Positions 8,885-17,466 of a stretch of DNA of 64,000 nt are shown piece after piece. The notes under the pieces were generated by a model that saw only the letters and a program-made list of their open reading frames with translations, was not told the origin of the DNA and did no database searches. The stretch lies in NCBI RefSeq assembly GCF_036195325.1, contig NZ_CP108101.1, positions 6,262,001-6,326,000 of the forward strand, in the 5' to 3' direction. The first letter of the stretch is position 1. Every line of letters starts with the position of its first letter. The stretch comes from Streptomyces sp. NBC_00234. Its GTDB lineage: Bacteria; Actinomycetota; Actinomycetes; Streptomycetales; Streptomycetaceae. Both the position numbers and the translations under genes were made by a program.

Positions 8885-9868
8885 ATGACGACTGATCTCC
8901 CCGGCCCTCCCCAGGAATCCGTCCGCCCCCTGCTACGACCCGGCTCCCGCATATTCGTCGCGGGCCACCGCGGTCTGGTCGGCTCGGCGCTGGTGCGCCG
9001 CCTCGCGGCCGACGGCCACGAGGTGCTCACCCGCGGCCGAGACCTACTCGATCTGCGCGACAGCGCGCCGACCGAGGCGTATCTGCGCGACGTCCGTCCG
9101 GACGCCGTCGTACTGGCCGCCGCCAAAGTGGGCGGGATCATGGCCAACAGCACCTATCCGGTGCAGTTCCTGGAGGACAACCTGCGCATCCAGCTCAGCG
9201 TGATCGCCGGGGCGCACGCGGCCGGAACCGAGCGGCTGCTTTTTCTCGGCTCGTCCTGCATCTATCCCAAGCACGCCCCGCAGCCCATCCGCGAGGACTC
9301 GCTGCTCACCGGCCCGCTGGAGCCGACGAACGAGGCGTACGCGCTGGCGAAGATCGCCGGAATCACCCAGGTCCGCTCCTACCGCAGGCAGTACGGCGCC
9401 GCCTACATCAGCGCCATGCCCACCAACCTCTACGGCCCGGGCGACAACTTCGACCTGGAGACGTCCCACGTCCTGCCCGCCCTGATCCGCCGCTTCCACG
9501 AGGCCAAGCGGGACGCCGCTCCCGAGGTGACCCTCTGGGGCTCGGGCAGCCCCCGCCGCGAATTCCTGCACGTCGACGACCTCGCCACCGCCTGTGTCCG
9601 GCTGCTGGAGTCGTACGACGGGGAGGACCCCGTGAACATCGGCTGCGGAGACGACCTGACGATCAGAGAACTGGCCGAGACCGTACGTGACGTGACGGAG
9701 TATCAGGGACAGATCGCCTGGGACACGTCCAAGCCCGACGGCACCCCGCGCAAGCTCCTGGACGTCTCCCGTCTCACTTCCCTCGGCTTCAAGCCGCAGA
9801 TCCCGCTGCGCGACGGCATCGCGCGCACCTACGCGTGGTGGCTCGGACAACTGCCCCCGCAGGAATGA
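8885..9868 (+). CDS. fcl: GDP-L-fucose synthase
   Basis: Epimerase/reductase of 327 aa (WcaG/Fcl family) that turns GDP-4-keto-6-deoxymannose into GDP-L-fucose with NADPH. Visible landmarks are the Rossmann loop VAGHRGLVGSALVRRL, KVGGIMANSTYP, the catalytic GSSCIYPK serine region, and YALAKIAG carrying the Tyr-x3-Lys pair. The ATG at 8885 starts the recognisable family N-terminus after a short leader (MTTDLPGPPQ); the open frame upstream has no better ribosome site. Divergent from gmd, so the two steps can be co-regulated. Length is close to the family norm. Confidence 0.92.
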   Translation: MTTDLPGPPQESVRPLLRPGSRIFVAGHRGLVGSALVRRLAADGHEVLTRGRDLLDLRDSAPTEAYLRDVRPDAVVLAAAKVGGIMANSTYPVQFLEDNLRIQLSVIAGAHAAGTERLLFLGSSCIYPKHAPQPIREDSLLTGPLEPTNEAYALAKIAGITQVRSYRRQYGAAYISAMPTNLYGPGDNFDLETSHVLPALIRRFHEAKRDAAPEVTLWGSGSPRREFLHVDDLATACVRLLESYDGEDPVNIGCGDDLTIRELAETVRDVTEYQGQIAWDTSKPDGTPRKLLDVSRLTSLGFKPQIPLRDGIARTYAWWLGQLPPQE

Positions 9869-9926
9869 GGATTCCGGCCGGTGGCCGGCGTGTTCCCGGG
9901 CTCCTCGCATGTGTTCCCCGGCCACG

Positions 9927-11474
9927 TCAGTAGGCCCCGCGGCCATCGGTGACGGCGCGCACGGTGCGGGCGAGGAGCCCCATGTCCGTGGCCACCGACC
10001 AGTTGTCGACGTACCAGAGGTCGAGCGAGACGGTCTCCTGCCAGGACAGGTCCGAACGCCCGCTGACCTGCCACAGGCCGGTCAGACCCGGTTTGACCGT
10101 GAGCCGCCGGTGCTCCCGCTCGTCGTAGCGGGACACCTCCTCCGGCAGTGGCGGACGGGGGCCCACCAGCGACATGTCGCCCCTCAGTACGTTGATGAGC
10201 TGCGGCAGTTCGTCGAGCGAGGCACGGCGCAGTGCCCGGCCGACCCGGGTCACCCGCGGGTCGCTGCGCATCTTGAACATCGGACCCTCGGCCTCGTTCG
10301 CCGCGCTGAGCTGCGCCTTGCGCACCTCGGCGTCCGCCACCATCGTGCGGAACTTCCACATGGTGAAGGGCCTGCTGTGCTGGCCGTGGCGGATCTGGCG
10401 ATGGAAGACGGGACCCGGCGAGGTGAGCCGGACCGCCATCGCGATCACGAGAAGCAGCGGCGCCAGGGACAGCAGCCCGAAAGCGGCGCCGGCCCGGTCG
10501 ACCAGGGTCTTGACCGCCGGCTGCGGCCCGCTGCGCAGCGGCGGGGCGATGTGCAGCAGGGTCAGCCCGGCCACGGAGGACAGCCGTACCCGGCTCGCCG
10601 CGGTCTCCGACAGCTCCGAGAGCACGCACAGCGGTAGTCCGCTGTCGTGCAGCCCCCATGACAGCCGCCGGAGCCGCTCGTCCGCGAGCTGCGGCCCGGG
10701 AGCCACCAGCACGAGATCCGCGTCGTGGGCGAAGGCGCCCCCCAGCACGGTCGAGAGGTCGTCCTCGGCCGGAGTGGCGGCGAGCCGGCCGGGAACCGGC
10801 GCCTCGCAGCTCAGCGGGGCGGTCCCCACCGGTATGGCGGCGGCCACCGTGTAGGTGTGGTCCTTACGGGAGTTGAGCAGGTTCACCGCCCGGTCCACGC
10901 CCGCCGCGTGGCCGACCACGAGCACGCGGCGCACCGCGAGCCGCCGCCGCGCGGACGACAGCCACTGCCGCAGCCACGCCACGAGGAGCGACACCGCCAG
11001 GCCGGGAACCAGGGCCACCACCGCGATCGCCGGGTCGACCGACTCACCGGACACGGTGAGCAGGACGGCGAGAACCCCCACGAGCAGCAGCCAGTCACCG
11101 GCGGTGGCCGGGCCGCCCCCGCCGGATCCGGGAAGCCGTTCCGTGTACCGGCCGCGCGCACCGCGTACGGCGGCCCAGGTGACTGCCGAGAGAACCGCCG
11201 TGATCAGCGGTGCCGTCTGGCCGCCCAGGTGGTGGACGAGCCAGGCCGGACCCCCCAGGCCGAGCACGTCGGCCAGGACGACGAGCGGCAGATGCCGGCC
11301 CGTCCGTTTCCTGCTCCGTGGCCGTTCGGCGTGCGGAGGCTCCGCGGTCGGAGTCCTCCACAGCTGCTCCAGGGCCGCATTCCGGTTCCTGGACGCTGCG
11401 GTGCGTGGTCGTGGCGCACCTGCCAGTCCGACGTGCCCGGATATGTCTGTCTCAGGTATTTCGACATGCCCCAT
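9927..11474 (-). CDS. polyprenyl-phosphate sugar-1-phosphate transferase (initiating PGT)
   Basis: Membrane enzyme of 515 aa that starts glycan assembly by moving a sugar-1-phosphate onto undecaprenyl phosphate (WbaP/CpsE-like). After a basic N-terminal tail come about four membrane helices (for example LPLVVLADVLGLGGPAWL and GDWLLLVGVLAVLLTV), a Rossmann-like middle domain (VLVVGHAAGVDRAVNLL), a fifth helix (FGLLSLAPLLLVIAMAV), and the catalytic bacterial sugar-transferase domain. That domain shows FTMWKFRTM, RRASLDELPQLINV and GDMSLVGPRPP. The ATG at 11474 follows a GGGGGG ribosome site; a longer open frame exists but lies in the leader hairpin. Convergent with fcl. A second enzyme of this class lies at 29120-30616. 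Confidence 0.9.
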   Translation of the reverse strand: MGHVEIPETDISGHVGLAGAPRPRTAASRNRNAALEQLWRTPTAEPPHAERPRSRKRTGRHLPLVVLADVLGLGGPAWLVHHLGGQTAPLITAVLSAVTWAAVRGARGRYTERLPGSGGGGPATAGDWLLLVGVLAVLLTVSGESVDPAIAVVALVPGLAVSLLVAWLRQWLSSARRRLAVRRVLVVGHAAGVDRAVNLLNSRKDHTYTVAAAIPVGTAPLSCEAPVPGRLAATPAEDDLSTVLGGAFAHDADLVLVAPGPQLADERLRRLSWGLHDSGLPLCVLSELSETAASRVRLSSVAGLTLLHIAPPLRSGPQPAVKTLVDRAGAAFGLLSLAPLLLVIAMAVRLTSPGPVFHRQIRHGQHSRPFTMWKFRTMVADAEVRKAQLSAANEAEGPMFKMRSDPRVTRVGRALRRASLDELPQLINVLRGDMSLVGPRPPLPEEVSRYDEREHRRLTVKPGLTGLWQVSGRSDLSWQETVSLDLWYVDNWSVATDMGLLARTVRAVTDGRGAY

Positions 11475-11794
11475 GAACCCCCCAGCCCAAGTCGCATCCC
11501 CACAAACGGGGCGCATCCGTCGATCCCGTGGACTGACGGATGCGCCCTCGCTCGGTGCACGATATCCACACACGTGCCATTTCGCTGGAGTTCCAGTGAA
11601 GTTCAGACAGGTCGGATGGTTCCCATCTCAGCCGGTTCCGGCCGGGAACTCAGCTTCTGTGCACGCCTGTTCGGCTTTCCAGTGGTTCGGCAAGCGCTTG
11701 TCCGCCGGACGAACCGGGGCGTAACTGGCCCACTGAGGTGCGGTTTTGGGGGAACGTGAGCAGGAAAGTCCTTGAAGATGTCGCCTGTTGGGAA
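11475..11794. promoter_or_regulatory. 320-bp leader/promoter region of the sugar transferase gene
   Basis: No gene is supported here. The region lies upstream of the minus-strand sugar transferase and downstream of the hydrolase stop. Its main feature is a perfect 13-bp inverted repeat close to the transferase start (separate entry). The rest is ordinary high-GC intergenic DNA without a promoter I can assign. Confidence 0.5.
11509..11547 (-). promoter_or_regulatory. 13-bp inverted repeat in the transferase leader
   Basis: Arms gggcgcatccgtc (11509-11521) and gacggatgcgccc (11535-11547) pair perfectly around a 13-nt loop. The hairpin lies 35 nt upstream of the transferase start codon on the transcribed strand, too close to be that gene's own terminator. 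It may be a leader hairpin, an operator, or a terminator/attenuator for read-through from the hydrolase. Confidence 0.5.
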
Positions 11795-12676
11795 TCAGCG
11801 GTCGGCGAGCGCCCGGATCTCCTCGGCGATCGGCTTGGGGTCCTCCTCGGCCATGAAGTGGCCGCAGGAGACCGTGCGGTGCCGGAGGTCGTCGGTCCAG
11901 GCGCTCCACAGGCCCTGGGCGTGGTAGCCGAGTGCGGCGCCCCAGTCCTGCTGGAGGACGGTGACCGGCATGGCCAGCTTGTTGCCCGCTTCGCGGTCGG
12001 CGGTGTCGTGGTCCACGTCCACGCCGGCCGAGGCCCGGTAGTCCGCGACGATGGAGGGCACAGCCGCCGCGGACGCCGCGAGGTAGTGGTCGCGGACCTC
12101 GGCGGGGATCGCGTCCGGGTCCTTCGTCCAGGCGTCGAGGAAGGAGGCGAAGAAGGTGTCGGCGGCCCCCTGGATCATCTCCTCCGGCAGGCCGGGGGCC
12201 TGTGCCATCAGGTAGAGGTGGAAGCCGACCGCAGCGGAGACTCCGTGCAGGGCGTCCCACATGTCCAGGGTGGGCAGGGCGTCGAGGAAGAGGGCGCCGG
12301 AGACCGTCTCCGGGTGGTCCATCGCGGCGCGGAAGGCGACGAGGGCGCCGCGGTCGTGACCGGCCAGAGCGAACCGGTCGTGTCCCAGCTCGGCGGCGAG
12401 GCGCACGACGTCCCGGGCCATGGTCCGCTTCGAGTAGACCTCGGGGCCGGTCTCGGCGGGCTTGTCGCTGGCACCGTAGCCGCGCAGGTCGGGACAGACG
12501 ACGGTGTGGTCGGTGGCGAGGTCGGCGGCGACGTGCCGCCACATCAGGTGGGTCTGCGGAAAGCCGTGCAGCAGGACGACCGGGGTGCCCGCGCCGCCGA
12601 CGGCGGCGTTCAGGGTGACGCCGTCGTCGACGCGCACGCGGTGCTCGGTGAAACCGGGGATGCTCGGGGTTGTCAC
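11795..12676 (-). CDS. alpha/beta hydrolase (epoxide hydrolase / haloacetate dehalogenase-like)
   Basis: Hydrolase of 293 aa with an aspartate nucleophile. The oxyanion strand is LLHGFPQTH. Asp108 in AGHDRG is the nucleophile, Asp132 in LFLDALPT is equivalent to the acid of fluoroacetate dehalogenases, and His273 in SCGHFMAEE is the base. The DLRGYGASDKP segment also fits that group. At the halide-pocket position where true fluoroacetate dehalogenases have His-Trp, this protein has His153-Leu154, so dehalogenation is doubtful and the substrate is unknown. The start is a GTG with AGGAG upstream. Divergent from the BTAD regulator, which probably controls it. Confidence 0.85.
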   Translation of the reverse strand: MTTPSIPGFTEHRVRVDDGVTLNAAVGGAGTPVVLLHGFPQTHLMWRHVAADLATDHTVVCPDLRGYGASDKPAETGPEVYSKRTMARDVVRLAAELGHDRFALAGHDRGALVAFRAAMDHPETVSGALFLDALPTLDMWDALHGVSAAVGFHLYLMAQAPGLPEEMIQGAADTFFASFLDAWTKDPDAIPAEVRDHYLAASAAAVPSIVADYRASAGVDVDHDTADREAGNKLAMPVTVLQQDWGAALGYHAQGLWSAWTDDLRHRTVSCGHFMAEEDPKPIAEEIRALADR

Positions 12677-12830
12677 AGAGGCTCCTGTGGTTCGTGGCAG
12701 AGTGGACGTTCCGGACCTTGCGGCCCGGGTCTTCCGGGGGCGTCACCCAGGTTGCGGGCCCCGGATCAGCGATCGATGAGCGAACACGCGGTACGCCCGG
12801 GGACGGCGCCGCCCGCGAAAGGACCCTGTC

Positions 12831-14912
12831 GTGGGCGTGCGGTTCGGACTGCTGGGACCGGTGGCAGCCTGGGACGCAGACGGCTCGCCCCTCCCGCTGG
12901 GCGCGCCCCGCCACCGGGAGGTGCTCGGACGGCTGCTGGTGGCCCGGGGCCGGGTGGTACCGGTCGGCCGGCTGGTGGCGGACCTGTGGGAGGACGAGCC
13001 TCCGGCGGGTGCGGTGGGCGCGGTCCGCACGTTCGTGGCGGCGCTGCGCCGTTCCCTGGAACCCGGCCGCCCTGCCCGGCAGCCGTCCCGGCTGCTGGTC
13101 ACCGACGGCCCCGGCTACGCACTGCGTGCCGGCCGGGAGGCGGTGGACGCCTGGCGGTTCGAGGACACCTGCGCGCGGGCCGCCGAGGCACCGCCCCACG
13201 CGGCCGTCGCCCTCTGGGACCAGGCGCTCGCCCACTGGCGGGGGCCGGTGCTGGCCGACTTTCCCGGCGCCGCGTGGGCCGCCGCCGAACAGGCCCGGCT
13301 GGAGGCGCTGCGCCTCGACGCGGTCGAGCGGCGCGCCGACGCCCTGCTGGCCACCGGCGCCGCCCGGGACGCCGTCGCCGACCTGCGCGCCCATGTCGCC
13401 GCCCACCCCGGCAGGGAGGACGGCTGGGTCCTGCTGGCCACCGCGCTCGACCGTGCCGGACGGCGCCGTGAGGCGCTGGAGACCCTGAGCCGTGCCCGCG
13501 CGGCCCTCGCCGGAGCGAGTGGTCGATACGGGCCCGGAGGCGCCCTGGCCCGCGCCGAGGCCCGCATCCTCGGCAGCACCACCGGCTCCGCGACCGAACC
13601 GGCCGGAATGGCCGACGGCGTCTGGGACCGGGCCGCGGCCTCCTGGGACCGCTCGGTGCCCGCCCGGTCCCGGGCCCGGCTGCACGCCACCGCCGGCCTG
13701 CTGCGCGACCTCGCGGTGACCGGCGCCGACGGCCTCGGGGAAGCACACCGGCACCGACGGGATCTGGTCACGGCGGCCGAGGCGACCGGCGACGCGGAAC
13801 TGGCCGCCCGGATCATCGGCTCCTACGACGTCCCGGCGGTGTGGACCCGCGCCGACGACCCCGACGGCGCCGGCGAGCTGTCCCGGTCCGCCGCCCGGTC
13901 CGCCGCCCTGCTCGGCCCCGACGGGCCCGCGGCGCTGCGCGCCCGGCTGCTGTCCGTCGTGGCGGTCGAGTCACGGGGCGATGCCGCCGCCGACGCACCG
14001 CTCGCCCGTGCGGCCGACGCCCGCGCCACCGAACCGTGGCGGCAACGCGCCGAACGCGCCGCCGAGGAGGCCGTCCGGCTCGCCCGGCGCCTGGGCGACC
14101 CCGCGCTCCTGGCCTTCGCCCTCAACGGCGCCTTCATGCAGTCGTTCGCCGACTGCGGGTCGGCTGCCCACCGGGACGCCCTCGGCACCGAACTGACTCG
14201 GCTGGGCGTCGACCACCAGTTGTCCGATCACGAGGTGCTGGGCCGCCTCGTCCGCCTCCAGGCGCTCGCCGGACTCGGCGACCTCGCGGAGGCGGACGCC
14301 GAGGCCGAGGAGATCGACCGGCTCGCACACCGCAACGAACGGCCGCTCGCCGGAGTCTTCACCGCCTGGTACCGGGCCCTGCGCACCTGCGAGACCGACG
14401 GCTGGCCGGCCGCTCGCCCCCAGTACGCGCAGGTCCTGGCACAGACCGCCGACTGCGGCATGCCCGGCCTCACTCAGGGAGCAGCCGTCCTTGTGGCGCT
14501 GGTCCCGGTCATGCGGGGTGACGTCCCGCTCGACCCCGAGGACTTCGCCCACCTCGACGCAGGCCCCTACCGGCCATGGCTGGACCCCTTGCTGCTGGCC
14601 GCCTCAGGCGCCACCGAACAGGCTCGCCAGGCACTGACGACGGTTCCCCGGCCCCCGCACGACCTCCTCCAGGAGGCGCTGTGGTGCGTGCTCGCCCGTG
14701 CTGCCGAGTCCGTGGGGCACCTGCCCGTCCTGCGCCGCGCCCGTGAGGAACTCGCCGCCGCCCGGACGGAGTCCGCCGGCGCCGGCAGCGGCCTGGTCTC
14801 CTTCGGCCAGGTCACCCGTCACCTGGAGGCGGCCGACGCGGTCCTCGGCGTGCGGGCCCCTTCGTCCACGGGGACGGCCGAGGACGGCATCCAAGAACTC
14901 CTAACGAAATGA
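12831..14912 (+). CDS. AfsR/SARP-like BTAD transcriptional regulator without ATPase domain
   Basis: Regulator of 693 aa. Residues 1-95 form an OmpR-type winged helix (VRFGLLGPVAAW at the start). Residues about 100-245 are the bacterial transcriptional activation domain (FEDTCARAAEA, then ADLRAHVAAHPGREDGW). The remainder is alanine-rich helical repeat sequence, TPR-like. Unlike full AfsR it has no Walker A motif. It starts at a GTG just after a purine-rich GCGAAAGGA. Divergent from the alpha/beta hydrolase, its likely target. The stop codon lies only some tens of bases from the left edge of an insertion sequence, so the last few residues could have been altered by the insertion. Confidence 0.85.
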   Translation: MGVRFGLLGPVAAWDADGSPLPLGAPRHREVLGRLLVARGRVVPVGRLVADLWEDEPPAGAVGAVRTFVAALRRSLEPGRPARQPSRLLVTDGPGYALRAGREAVDAWRFEDTCARAAEAPPHAAVALWDQALAHWRGPVLADFPGAAWAAAEQARLEALRLDAVERRADALLATGAARDAVADLRAHVAAHPGREDGWVLLATALDRAGRRREALETLSRARAALAGASGRYGPGGALARAEARILGSTTGSATEPAGMADGVWDRAAASWDRSVPARSRARLHATAGLLRDLAVTGADGLGEAHRHRRDLVTAAEATGDAELAARIIGSYDVPAVWTRADDPDGAGELSRSAARSAALLGPDGPAALRARLLSVVAVESRGDAAADAPLARAADARATEPWRQRAERAAEEAVRLARRLGDPALLAFALNGAFMQSFADCGSAAHRDALGTELTRLGVDHQLSDHEVLGRLVRLQALAGLGDLAEADAEAEEIDRLAHRNERPLAGVFTAWYRALRTCETDGWPAARPQYAQVLAQTADCGMPGLTQGAAVLVALVPVMRGDVPLDPEDFAHLDAGPYRPWLDPLLLAASGATEQARQALTTVPRPPHDLLQEALWCVLARAAESVGHLPVLRRAREELAAARTESAGAGSGLVSFGQVTRHLEAADAVLGVRAPSSTGTAEDGIQELLTK

Positions 14913-14959
14913 TCTTCGAGGTGGTTGGATCACTTCGGGAACGTTGATCGGAGTGCGGG

Positions 14960-15789
14960 GTGGCTCGGTCGAAGCTGTGGGAAGTCGATGACGAGTTGTG
15001 GGCGGTGGTCGAGCCGCTGCTCCCCAAGGTTGAGCGCCGGGCCCGGCATCCGGGACGGAAGCGGCATCCGGACCGGCTGGTGTTCCAGGGCGTTTTGTTC
15101 GTCCTGCATACCGGGATGGCCTGGGAACACCTGCCGCAGGAGCTCGGCTTCGGCTCGGGCATGACGTGCTGGAGGCGCCTGGCCGAGTGGACCGAGGCGG
15201 GCGTGTGGCCCCGGCTTCACGAAGAGCTACTGGCCAAGCTGCGCAGCACGGGCGCCCTGGACTTCTCCCTGGCGGCGGTCGACGGCTCCCACATCAGAGC
15301 GTTAAAGGGGGGCCCAAGACGGGACGAAGCCCTGTTGACCGGGGCAGGACGGGCAGCAAGCACCACCTGATCACCGACGCCACCGGCATCCCGCTCGCCG
15401 TCACTCTGACCGGTGGGAACCGCAACGATGTCACCCAGCTCATCCCACTGCTCCAGGCAGTGCCGCCCGTGCGGGGCAAGCGCGGCCGGCCTCGACAGCG
15501 CCCCGACGTCGTGCTCGGGGACCGCGGCTACGGCCATGACAAGTACCGGCGCCTGGTCCGTGCGCTCGGCGTGAAGCCACTGATCGCGCGACGCGGCACC
15601 GAACATGGCTCAGGTCTCGGCACTCAACGCTGGGTTGTCGAGCGTGCCTTCGCCCACCTGCACTGGTTCCGCCGGTTGCGGATCCGCTGGGAGATCCGCG
15701 ACGACATCCACGAAGCCTTCCTCACGCTGGGATGTGCACTCATCTGCTGGCGACGCCTGTCACAGCTGGCCCTGGTAGCCCTTACCTGA
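14960..15789 (+). CDS. IS5-family transposase made by -1 frameshift
   Basis: DDE transposase encoded in two overlapping frames. Frame 1 starts at GTG 14960 (MARSKLWEVDDELW) and runs to a stop near 15370. The second frame (open from 15166) carries the catalytic remainder to 15789. The first Asp is in LAAVDGSHIRA, the second in VLGDRGYGHDKYR, and the Glu in WVVERAFAHLHWFRRL. The frames join at an AAAGGGGGG run (15304-15312), where a -1 slip gives the normal family reading KGGPKTGRSPVDRGRTGSKH. All three catalytic residues and the slip site are intact, so the element may be functional. A rare TTA codon sits just before the slip site. Confidence 0.88.
15304..15312 (+). other. programmed -1 frameshift slippery site
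   Basis: The run AAAGGGGGG within the reading GCG TTA AAG GGG GGC fits the A-AAG-GGG slippery pattern. A shift of -1 here joins the two transposase frames exactly where the conserved family sequence continues. Confidence 0.75.
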
Positions 15790-16017
15790 CCGATGAGCAC
15801 GGTCAAGGAACTAGTTGGCTTGCCTCCCATCTTCGCGTGAGGTCACCCTCGACAGTGGGATGAAGCCGTCGGGAAGCACGTCCAGCAGGTTCAGCACGCG
15901 GGCTTCCGGGGTAAGACAGGCTGTTCCACAAGGTCAGCCTCACATAGTGGGTTCCGTCGGGCGCCGCGTGCTGGCGGTTGGAGTTTGCTATGCCCGTGAT
16001 CTGGGGAGGGGGCGTTC

Positions 16018-17142
16018 GTGCGGATCGGATCCATGAAGCGGCCTGAACGTGTTGCTGTCATCGGAGTGGGCATCCTCGGATCCAGTGTGGGCTGGAACCT
16101 GACTCGACACGGCGTCAAGGTGGTCTTCATCGACGCGGGTCAGCCGGGCGAAGGCGTCACCAACTGGTCTTTCTCGTGGGTCAACGCCAGCAACAAGACT
16201 GTGCGCAAGTCCTACTTCGACCTGAACGTCGCGAGCATGGCGGCTTACCAAGAGCTCGCCAGAACCATCGGGCCGGACTCGTGGTGGTATCCCCGCGGCC
16301 ACCTGCGCTGGGCAGACGATCCGGCGGCGGAGGCGAAGCTCCTGGAAACAGCCGAGCTGCTGACCAGCTGGGACTACCGGGTCGAGGTGAGCACGGGGAC
16401 CGAGGTACGCCGCCGCCTCGAACCTGCTCTCGCCGTGCCCGACGAGGTTCCGGTCGTGTTCTATCCCGACGAAGCCTGGGTGCACGGACGTCATCTCGTC
16501 GGCCGCCTGGTCGGCCTGGCCGTCGCAGCCGGCGCCGAGCACCGATTCGGCACTGCGGTCCGTGACATCGGCACCCGTGCCGACGGGGCCATTCGGACAG
16601 TCGTTCTGTCCGATGGGAGCCATCTGGACGTCGACGTCGTCGTGAACGCAGCGGGCCCCAGCGCATCCCACGTCGCCGGGCTCGTCGGACGGCATCTGCC
16701 GATGCGCTGGGAACCCGGCGCTGTCACGCGGATCGAGTGTGTTCAGGTCCCGGTTCACCGCCCCATGCACGCGCCTCACATTGAGATCCGTCCTGACGGA
16801 GATGCTTCGGTGGCTCTCCACAGCCGCGAGATCGACGCGCTCATCGACACCGGCGAAGATCCAGCGGAACTCGCACGGCTGCTCCACGAATCGGCGCGAC
16901 GCGTCGTTCCCGACCTCGGCAACTCCCGCATCACCCAGACACGGGTATCCAACCGGCCTATCCCAGCCGACGGATTCCCCTCGGTGGGAGCCCTACCCTC
17001 TGTGCCGGGCTACTACGAGGCCGTTACCCACAGCGGAATCACGCTCGGGCCGGTCATCGGCGGGCTGCTCGCTGCGGAGATCCTGAGCGGGAAGAGGGAT
17101 GAGATGCTTGCGGACTTCCGCCCGGAGCGGTTCATCCCGTGA
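16018..17142 (+). CDS. FAD-dependent oxidoreductase, DAO family
   Basis: Flavoprotein of 374 aa of the D-amino-acid oxidase/glycine oxidase/sarcosine oxidase group. The N-terminal dinucleotide site is VAVIGVGILGSSVGWNL (GxGxxGxxxG) followed by VVFIDAG. The second FAD-contacting strand is DVDVVVNAAGPSASHVAG, and the C-terminal GYYEAVTHSGITLGPVIGGLLA closes the FAD fold. GTG 16018 follows GGGGAGGGGG at a good distance; ATG 16033 is the alternative. Substrate unknown. It stands alone between the insertion sequence and the GH26 gene. Confidence 0.85.
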   Translation: MRIGSMKRPERVAVIGVGILGSSVGWNLTRHGVKVVFIDAGQPGEGVTNWSFSWVNASNKTVRKSYFDLNVASMAAYQELARTIGPDSWWYPRGHLRWADDPAAEAKLLETAELLTSWDYRVEVSTGTEVRRRLEPALAVPDEVPVVFYPDEAWVHGRHLVGRLVGLAVAAGAEHRFGTAVRDIGTRADGAIRTVVLSDGSHLDVDVVVNAAGPSASHVAGLVGRHLPMRWEPGAVTRIECVQVPVHRPMHAPHIEIRPDGDASVALHSREIDALIDTGEDPAELARLLHESARRVVPDLGNSRITQTRVSNRPIPADGFPSVGALPSVPGYYEAVTHSGITLGPVIGGLLAAEILSGKRDEMLADFRPERFIP

Positions 17143-17427
17143 CGAACCAAGCCCGGTGCTGGTCGGCCCACTGCCATACGAACCGCTGATCACGATCATG
17201 TCCGATCATCCGGCCACGTTGCCGTTGCGACGCCACGCGGCTCGAATCCGTCGCGCTCAGGGGCGATGGGACGCCAGGCAGGATCCAGCGGCTCGTTGCC
17301 GCTCGGCAGCGCATGTGTCGGACCGAGCCTTCGCCGCTGCCGGGCCTCAGGGTGACGGACGAGCCTGCCGTCTTCCGGACACCACTTCCTAGCGGGTGAT
17401 GGGGACGATCCCGTGTCGGAGTTCTAA
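17143..17427. other. intergenic stretch without recognisable gene
   Basis: About 285 bp between the FAD oxidoreductase and a terminator hairpin. Open frames here are antisense or out-of-frame continuations; none has a ribosome site or a recognisable motif. Confidence 0.5.
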
Positions 17428-17455
17428 GGGCGGCGGCCCGGGACGGCCGCCGCCC
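17428..17455. terminator. hairpin terminator between convergent genes
   Basis: Perfect 11-bp stem gggcggcggcc / ggccgccgccc with a 6-nt loop, 11 bp beyond the stop of the GH26 gene. Likely serves that gene, and also the oppositely transcribed oxidoreductase. Confidence 0.75.
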
Positions 17456-17466
17456 GACGAACCGAC

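Larger units (their letters stand above)
14920..15815 (+). mobile_element. IS5-family insertion sequence (IS427-like), approximate ends
   Basis: One transposase gene of about 830 bp, split between two frames, fills this unit. The outer limits are approximate. The stretch gaacgttgatcgg before the gene and the reverse complement of ccgatgagcacggtc after it resemble each other only loosely, and I cannot define exact terminal repeats or a target duplication. The element separates the BTAD regulator from the FAD oxidoreductase. Confidence 0.75.

Noticed and set aside
12831..14912. Possible full AfsR-type regulator with ATPase
   Set aside because: No Walker A or B motif is present after the BTAD region; the rest is helical repeat sequence.
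15811..15900. Minus-strand segment after the insertion sequence reading VLNLLDVLPDGFIPL to a stop
   Set aside because: It could be the tail of another, older gene or transposase, but it is too short to identify and lacks a start, so it is not annotated.
17132..17466. Possible extra gene between the FAD oxidoreductase and GH26
   Set aside because: Open frames are antisense or run into the GH26 gene out of frame; no ribosome site or motif.
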